Source: an uncultured Alphaproteobacteria bacterium
GTDB taxonomy: Bacteria > Pseudomonadota > Alphaproteobacteria > RF32 > CAG-239
Length of the DNA stretch: 7,705 nt
Direction of reading: 5' to 3'
Assembly (NCBI GenBank): GCA_946618745.1
Contig: CAMOLN010000036.1
Location: forward strand, 1 to 7,705
Shown here: positions 5,781 through 7,705 of the stretch, piece after piece
Numbering within the stretch: the stretch's first letter is position 1
Layout of the letters: the number at the start of each line of letters is the position of its first letter
Notes under the pieces: model-generated
Database searches by the model: none
What the model was told of the DNA's origin: nothing
Seen by the model: only the letters and a program-made list of their open reading frames with translations
Translations under genes and position numbers: made by a program

Positions 5781-6521
5781 ATGCGCTATAAGCTGACGAT
5801 AGAATATGACGGAACGGATATTTTAGGTTGGCAACGTCAACTGGATGGGCCGTCGGTTCAAGAATATTTGGAAACGGTGTTAGAAAAATTGTCGGGGCAA
5901 CATAGCGAAATTGCTGCGGCAGGGCGGACTGATGCGGGAGTTCATGCGTTAGGACAGGTGGCGCATATGGACTTTGATACGGCTATGGAAGATTGGAAAA
6001 TTCGCGAGGCTTTTAATGCAAATCTGCGCGAATTGGGGGCAAAAATATCGGTTGTCAGCGTGGAGTCGGTGAGCGATGATTTTCATGCACGGTTTTCGGC
6101 CAAAGGAAGAGGATATATTTATCGAATTTTTAACCGACGGGCGGCTTCGGTTTTGTTGGAGAACCGGGTGTGGTGGGTTCCGGTAGAATTAGATGTTGAG
6201 AAAATGCGACAAGGGGCACAATATTTGTTGGGAAATCATGACTTTACGTCATTCAGAGCGGCGGCTTGTCAGGCTAAATCTCCGATTAAAACTTTGGATA
6301 AGCTGGATATTGAAAAAATAGGTGATGAGATAGTTTTTACCGTGGAAGCCAGGTCTTTTTTGCATCATCAGGTGCGTAATATGGTAGGAACTTTGAAGAT
6401 GGTGGGTGATGGCCATCTTAAGCCGGAAGATGTTAAAACTATTTTAGAAGCAAAAGATCGTTCGGCAGCAGGGGTTAATGCACCGGCTTGCGGATTGTAT
6501 TTAGCCAAAGTGATGTATTAA
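5781..6521 (+). CDS. truA: tRNA pseudouridine(38-40) synthase TruA
   Basis: Converts uridines 38, 39 and 40 in the anticodon stem-loop of many tRNAs to pseudouridine; cytoplasmic homodimer needing no cofactor. The 246-aa length is normal. The N-terminus YKLTIEYDGT...GWQRQ is typical of the family. The catalytic aspartate is Asp51 in AAGRTDAGVHALGQV (46-60). HARFSAKGRGYIYRI (101-115) and FLHHQVRNMVGTL (193-205) are the other conserved blocks. The gene starts three bases after the glyQS stop. The ribosome site (GGAATAAGG) overlaps the end of glyQS, so translation is probably coupled. Both genes serve tRNA function. A terminator-like hairpin lies about 135 bases downstream. Confidence 0.96.
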   Translation: MRYKLTIEYDGTDILGWQRQLDGPSVQEYLETVLEKLSGQHSEIAAAGRTDAGVHALGQVAHMDFDTAMEDWKIREAFNANLRELGAKISVVSVESVSDDFHARFSAKGRGYIYRIFNRRAASVLLENRVWWVPVELDVEKMRQGAQYLLGNHDFTSFRAAACQAKSPIKTLDKLDIEKIGDEIVFTVEARSFLHHQVRNMVGTLKMVGDGHLKPEDVKTILEAKDRSAAGVNAPACGLYLAKVMY

Positions 6522-6617
6522 TTTAATCTTGACAAAATGATTTTTATGATTTAGGACTGATTCACTTTTGATTTTTTATATATTATTAAATTAAAAGAGA
6601 GTTCTTTGAAATTAGGA

Positions 6618-6654
6618 GCTCTGCTATCTACGGAAGATTTTATTAACGCAGAGC
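6618..6654 (+). other. Stem-loop, 7 bp
   Basis: GCTCTGC (6618-6624) and GCAGAGC (6648-6654) are perfect complements enclosing a 23-nt loop. It lies directly before the terminator-like hairpin at 6656. It could be the 5' domain of a small RNA, or a stabilising structure at the 3' end of the truA transcript. Confidence 0.5.
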
Positions 6655-6690
6655 GACTTGAATTTGTTTTCAAGTTTTTATTTAATTTTT
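6655..6690 (+). terminator. Terminator of the glyQS-truA operon
   Basis: ACTTGAA (6656-6662) pairs with TTCAAGT (6669-6675) around a 6-nt loop, followed by a T-rich tract through 6690. The stem is AT-rich but perfect. Its position and strand suit the end of glyQS-truA, or of a small RNA that starts after truA. Confidence 0.6.
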
Positions 6691-6701
6691 CCGCCATGAA
6701 C

Positions 6702-6731
6702 GGCGGAGCATGCGACTTTGGCGAAGCATGC
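6702..6731 (+). repeat. Short direct repeat GGCG(G/A)AGCATGC
   Basis: GGCGGAGCATGC (6702-6713) and GGCGAAGCATGC (6720-6731) match at 11 of 12 positions, 18 bases apart. The palindromic GCATGC in each lets the two also pair as a stem. Within the structured region after truA. Confidence 0.5.
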
Positions 6732-6816
6732 ATCAGAAAAAATGGTTTCTGTTATTGGCAGAAAGGTGAGGCGTCTATTATGTAGCGGGGTAATTCTCGA
6801 GTAAGTCCCCCCTCAC

Positions 6817-6846
6817 GCTTTCGGATAACCGAGCCATTTTTTTTAT
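6817..6846 (+). terminator. Terminator-like hairpin with T8 run
   Basis: TCGG (6821-6824) and CCGA (6829-6832) around ATAA, with two further outer pairs if two T are bulged, then GCCA and eight T. The stem is short, but the T-run is strong. The larger GTGAGG/CCTCAC stem just upstream may contribute. Confidence 0.4.
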
Positions 6847-6857
6847 TTTAAATCATT

Positions 6858-7289
6858 TTAGTTATTTACATTAGGAGAATAAATGGTTTGGGGATTGATT
6901 TTATCTCCTATGACATTAATATCTTGCACGGGATAGGATTGAATATCATAAATTTCTCCACCGGCTTCCATTAAAGTATCTTTAAATTGTTTTCCCAATT
7001 CCAATGATTGTTGAGGCAATGAGGTATTAACATTTGGTTGTTCAACAGAAGGAGATGATGTGTTGGTATAGGTATTGTTTGATGAATCAGCTGCATTATA
7101 AGCTTGAGGCGCAACATAAGGACCGACTATCGGATTACCTAAGGGGTTAGGGGCGTCGGCCGGTTGTTCGACGATTGAAATATTTTTTTTGCCATCAGGG
7201 GTATTGGCGACAGCCTCGATAATAGTCGGTGATTGAGCTTGAGCGGTAAAAGTTGTCAATATTATTGCAATAGTTAATTTCCACCACAT
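6858..7289 (-). CDS. Small secreted or periplasmic protein of unknown function
   Basis: I do not recognise this 143-aa protein. It opens with a clear Sec signal peptide: Lys4, a hydrophobic stretch LTIAIILTTFTA, then AQA just before residue 19 as the likely signal peptidase I site, giving a mature chain of about 125 residues. Residues 50-95 are rich in Pro, Asn, Ser, Thr and Gln and probably disordered. The C-terminal part, LGKQFKDTLMEAGGEIYDIQSYPVQDINVIGDKI, is the most domain-like, ending in SPNVNN. There is no lipobox cysteine and no membrane anchor besides the signal. The start is supported by AAAGG eight bases upstream. It diverges from the YjfB-like gene, whose family is linked to motility, so an envelope or surface role is conceivable but unproven. 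Confidence 0.75.
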   Translation of the reverse strand: MWWKLTIAIILTTFTAQAQSPTIIEAVANTPDGKKNISIVEQPADAPNPLGNPIVGPYVAPQAYNAADSSNNTYTNTSSPSVEQPNVNTSLPQQSLELGKQFKDTLMEAGGEIYDIQSYPVQDINVIGDKINPQTIYSPNVNN

Positions 7290-7315
7290 TTGTTTAACCT
7301 TTCATTTTTGTTATT

Positions 7316-7343
7316 GATATAATTACAAGAATAAAAAAGACAA
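7316..7343 (-). promoter_or_regulatory. Possible promoter of the secreted-protein gene
   Basis: On the minus strand, TTGTCT (7343-7338), a 16-base spacer and TATATC (7321-7316), with the ATG about 27 bases further on. Both boxes are partial matches. Confidence 0.35.
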
Positions 7344-7362
7344 CTTTTTGATATAAAAAGTA

Positions 7363-7391
7363 GTGATTTTTTAATAATTTTGTGATATAAT
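7363..7391 (+). promoter_or_regulatory. Extended -10 promoter of the YjfB-like gene
   Basis: A perfect TATAAT (7386-7391) preceded by TGA, giving the TGn extended -10 form, with a poor -35 (GTGATT, 7363-7368) at 17 bases. Transcription would start near 7398, before AAGGAG and the ATG at 7423. Confidence 0.6.
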
Positions 7392-7422
7392 ATGAGTTGT
7401 ATTTGTAATAAGGAGAAAGGTT

Positions 7423-7596
7423 ATGAATATTATCGATTCACTCAGTTCTTATGTTGCTTCAATGCAACAATTACAAATGAGCATTATCAAGCAAAATCAA
7501 AATGTACAGCAGCAAATGGCAGAAATATTGCTTGATGCATCACGTTCGGTTCCGGTGGAATCGGATAAGGGTGTTAATGTGGATATAACCGCTTAG
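7423..7596 (+). CDS. Small YjfB-like protein (putative motility family)
   Basis: A 57-aa protein, MNIIDSLSSYVASMQQLQMS..., with an excellent ribosome site (AAGGAGAAAGG ending three bases before the ATG) and an extended -10 promoter. The pattern is a short N-terminal segment, a Gln/Met/Ile-rich amphipathic helix (residues 10-40) with LQMSIIKQNQ and QQQMAEILL, and a tail SDKGVNVDITA. This resembles the YjfB family of about 60 residues, annotated as putative motility proteins, with its Q-rich helix and a terminal G..(I/V)D motif. The resemblance is from memory, not alignment. There is no signal peptide. It diverges from the secreted-protein gene. The coding call is strong; the family call is moderate. 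Confidence 0.78.
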   Translation: MNIIDSLSSYVASMQQLQMSIIKQNQNVQQQMAEILLDASRSVPVESDKGVNVDITA

Positions 7597-7705
7597 AAGC
7601 TGATTAAAATCATAAAAGAAAAAGTTAAAAGAAAAGTCAACGTAAATTTTACGGTGTTTCCGAGTGCGCGCATGAAAGGTGCTAAATGGTTAACTTCTTC
7701 GCCAC
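7593..7705 (-). other. Possible C-terminal end of a minus-strand gene
   Basis: A minus-strand frame is open from the window edge to a TAA at 7595-7593, giving 36 residues that begin GEEVNHLAPFMRALGNTVKF and end in a hydrophobic stretch. It would overlap the YjfB-like stop by four bases, tail to tail. With so few codons this may be chance. The plus strand also shows a short CGTAA/TTACG palindrome near 7640-7652. I see no other supported feature in these last bases. Confidence 0.2.

Larger units (their letters stand above)
6690..6846 (+). ncRNA. Candidate structured small RNA (strand and ends uncertain)
   Basis: Consecutive perfect stems: TCCGCC/GGCGGA (6690-6707), GCATGC/GCATGC (6708-6731), CAGAAA/TTTCTG (6734-6751), then a nested domain with GTGAGG/CCTCAC (6766-6771 with 6811-6816) enclosing GGGG/CCCC (6787-6790 with 6807-6810). 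It ends with a short TCGG/CCGA hairpin and a run of eight T on the plus strand. I compared it with RNase P RNA, tmRNA, SRP RNA and 6S RNA signatures and saw none. It may instead be a G+C-richer intergenic repeat. Confidence 0.4.
6522..6857. other. Hairpin-rich intergenic region after truA
   Basis: A 336-base gap without a convincing protein gene. It starts with a TTGACA (6529-6534) that lacks a good -10 at normal distance (TAGGAC at 17 bases). Then, in order, come stems at 6618-6654, 6656-6675, 6690-6707, 6708-6731, 6734-6751, 6766-6816 and 6821-6832, several with T-runs. This density points to one or more structured transcripts or a repeat element. The separate entries give the parts. Confidence 0.6.

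Noticed and set aside
6551..6733. 60-codon minus-strand frame in the region after truA
   Set aside because: Crosses several perfect RNA-like stems and a terminator, with no ribosome site; better explained as noncoding.
6690..6846. RNase P RNA, tmRNA, SRP RNA or 6S RNA
   Set aside because: None of the conserved signatures I know for these RNAs is present, and the arrangement of separate hairpins does not fit their folds.

Overview
The window is AT-rich bacterial DNA (about 40% G+C by eye) with ordinary Shine-Dalgarno sites and sigma70-like promoters. It mixes core housekeeping genes with small accessory genes. An encoded CCA tail on the tRNA, a single-chain (alpha2-type) glycyl-tRNA synthetase, a divergent class II-like PRPP synthetase and a YjfB-like small protein would fit an uncultured, possibly host-associated, AT-rich proteobacterium. 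This placement is inference and weak, because no 16S or other decisive marker is present.

Layout. (1) 1-903: 3' part of a PRPP synthetase gene on +, whose start probably lies before the window. (2) 928-2948: an accessory stretch. A histidine-phosphatase gene (-) sits between two copies of a roughly 41-bp direct repeat. It is followed by a long inverted repeat, a bidirectional terminator hairpin, and an unrecognised HExxH metallopeptidase-like gene (+). (3) 2949-3184: a G+C-rich structured patch, then tRNA-Gln(UUG) on - with its terminator. A 12-nt piece of the tRNA 3' region recurs at the far edge of the patch. (4) 3416-4333: a HAD-superfamily hydrolase gene (-), divergent from (5) 4416-6521, a translationally compact glyQS-truA pair (+). 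(6) 6522-6857: an intergenic stretch packed with hairpins and terminator-like elements. (7) 6858-7289: a secreted small protein of unknown function (-), divergent from (8) 7423-7596: a 57-codon YjfB-like gene (+). (9) The last ~110 bases hold at most the tail of another - strand gene.

How the genes fit together. GlyQS and TruA both serve translation: glycine charging and pseudouridine at tRNA positions 38-40. They are probably co-transcribed, and tRNA-Gln lies nearby. PRPP synthetase feeds nucleotide, histidine and tryptophan synthesis. The phosphatase and metallopeptidase-like genes each have their own promoter, lie among repeats, and have no evident pathway link to their neighbours, so they look like accessory insertions. 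No CRISPR array, transposase or integrase was seen. The best candidates for undescribed biology are the orphan HExxH protein with its repeat surroundings, the structured RNA region after truA, and the G+C-rich patch beside tRNA-Gln.
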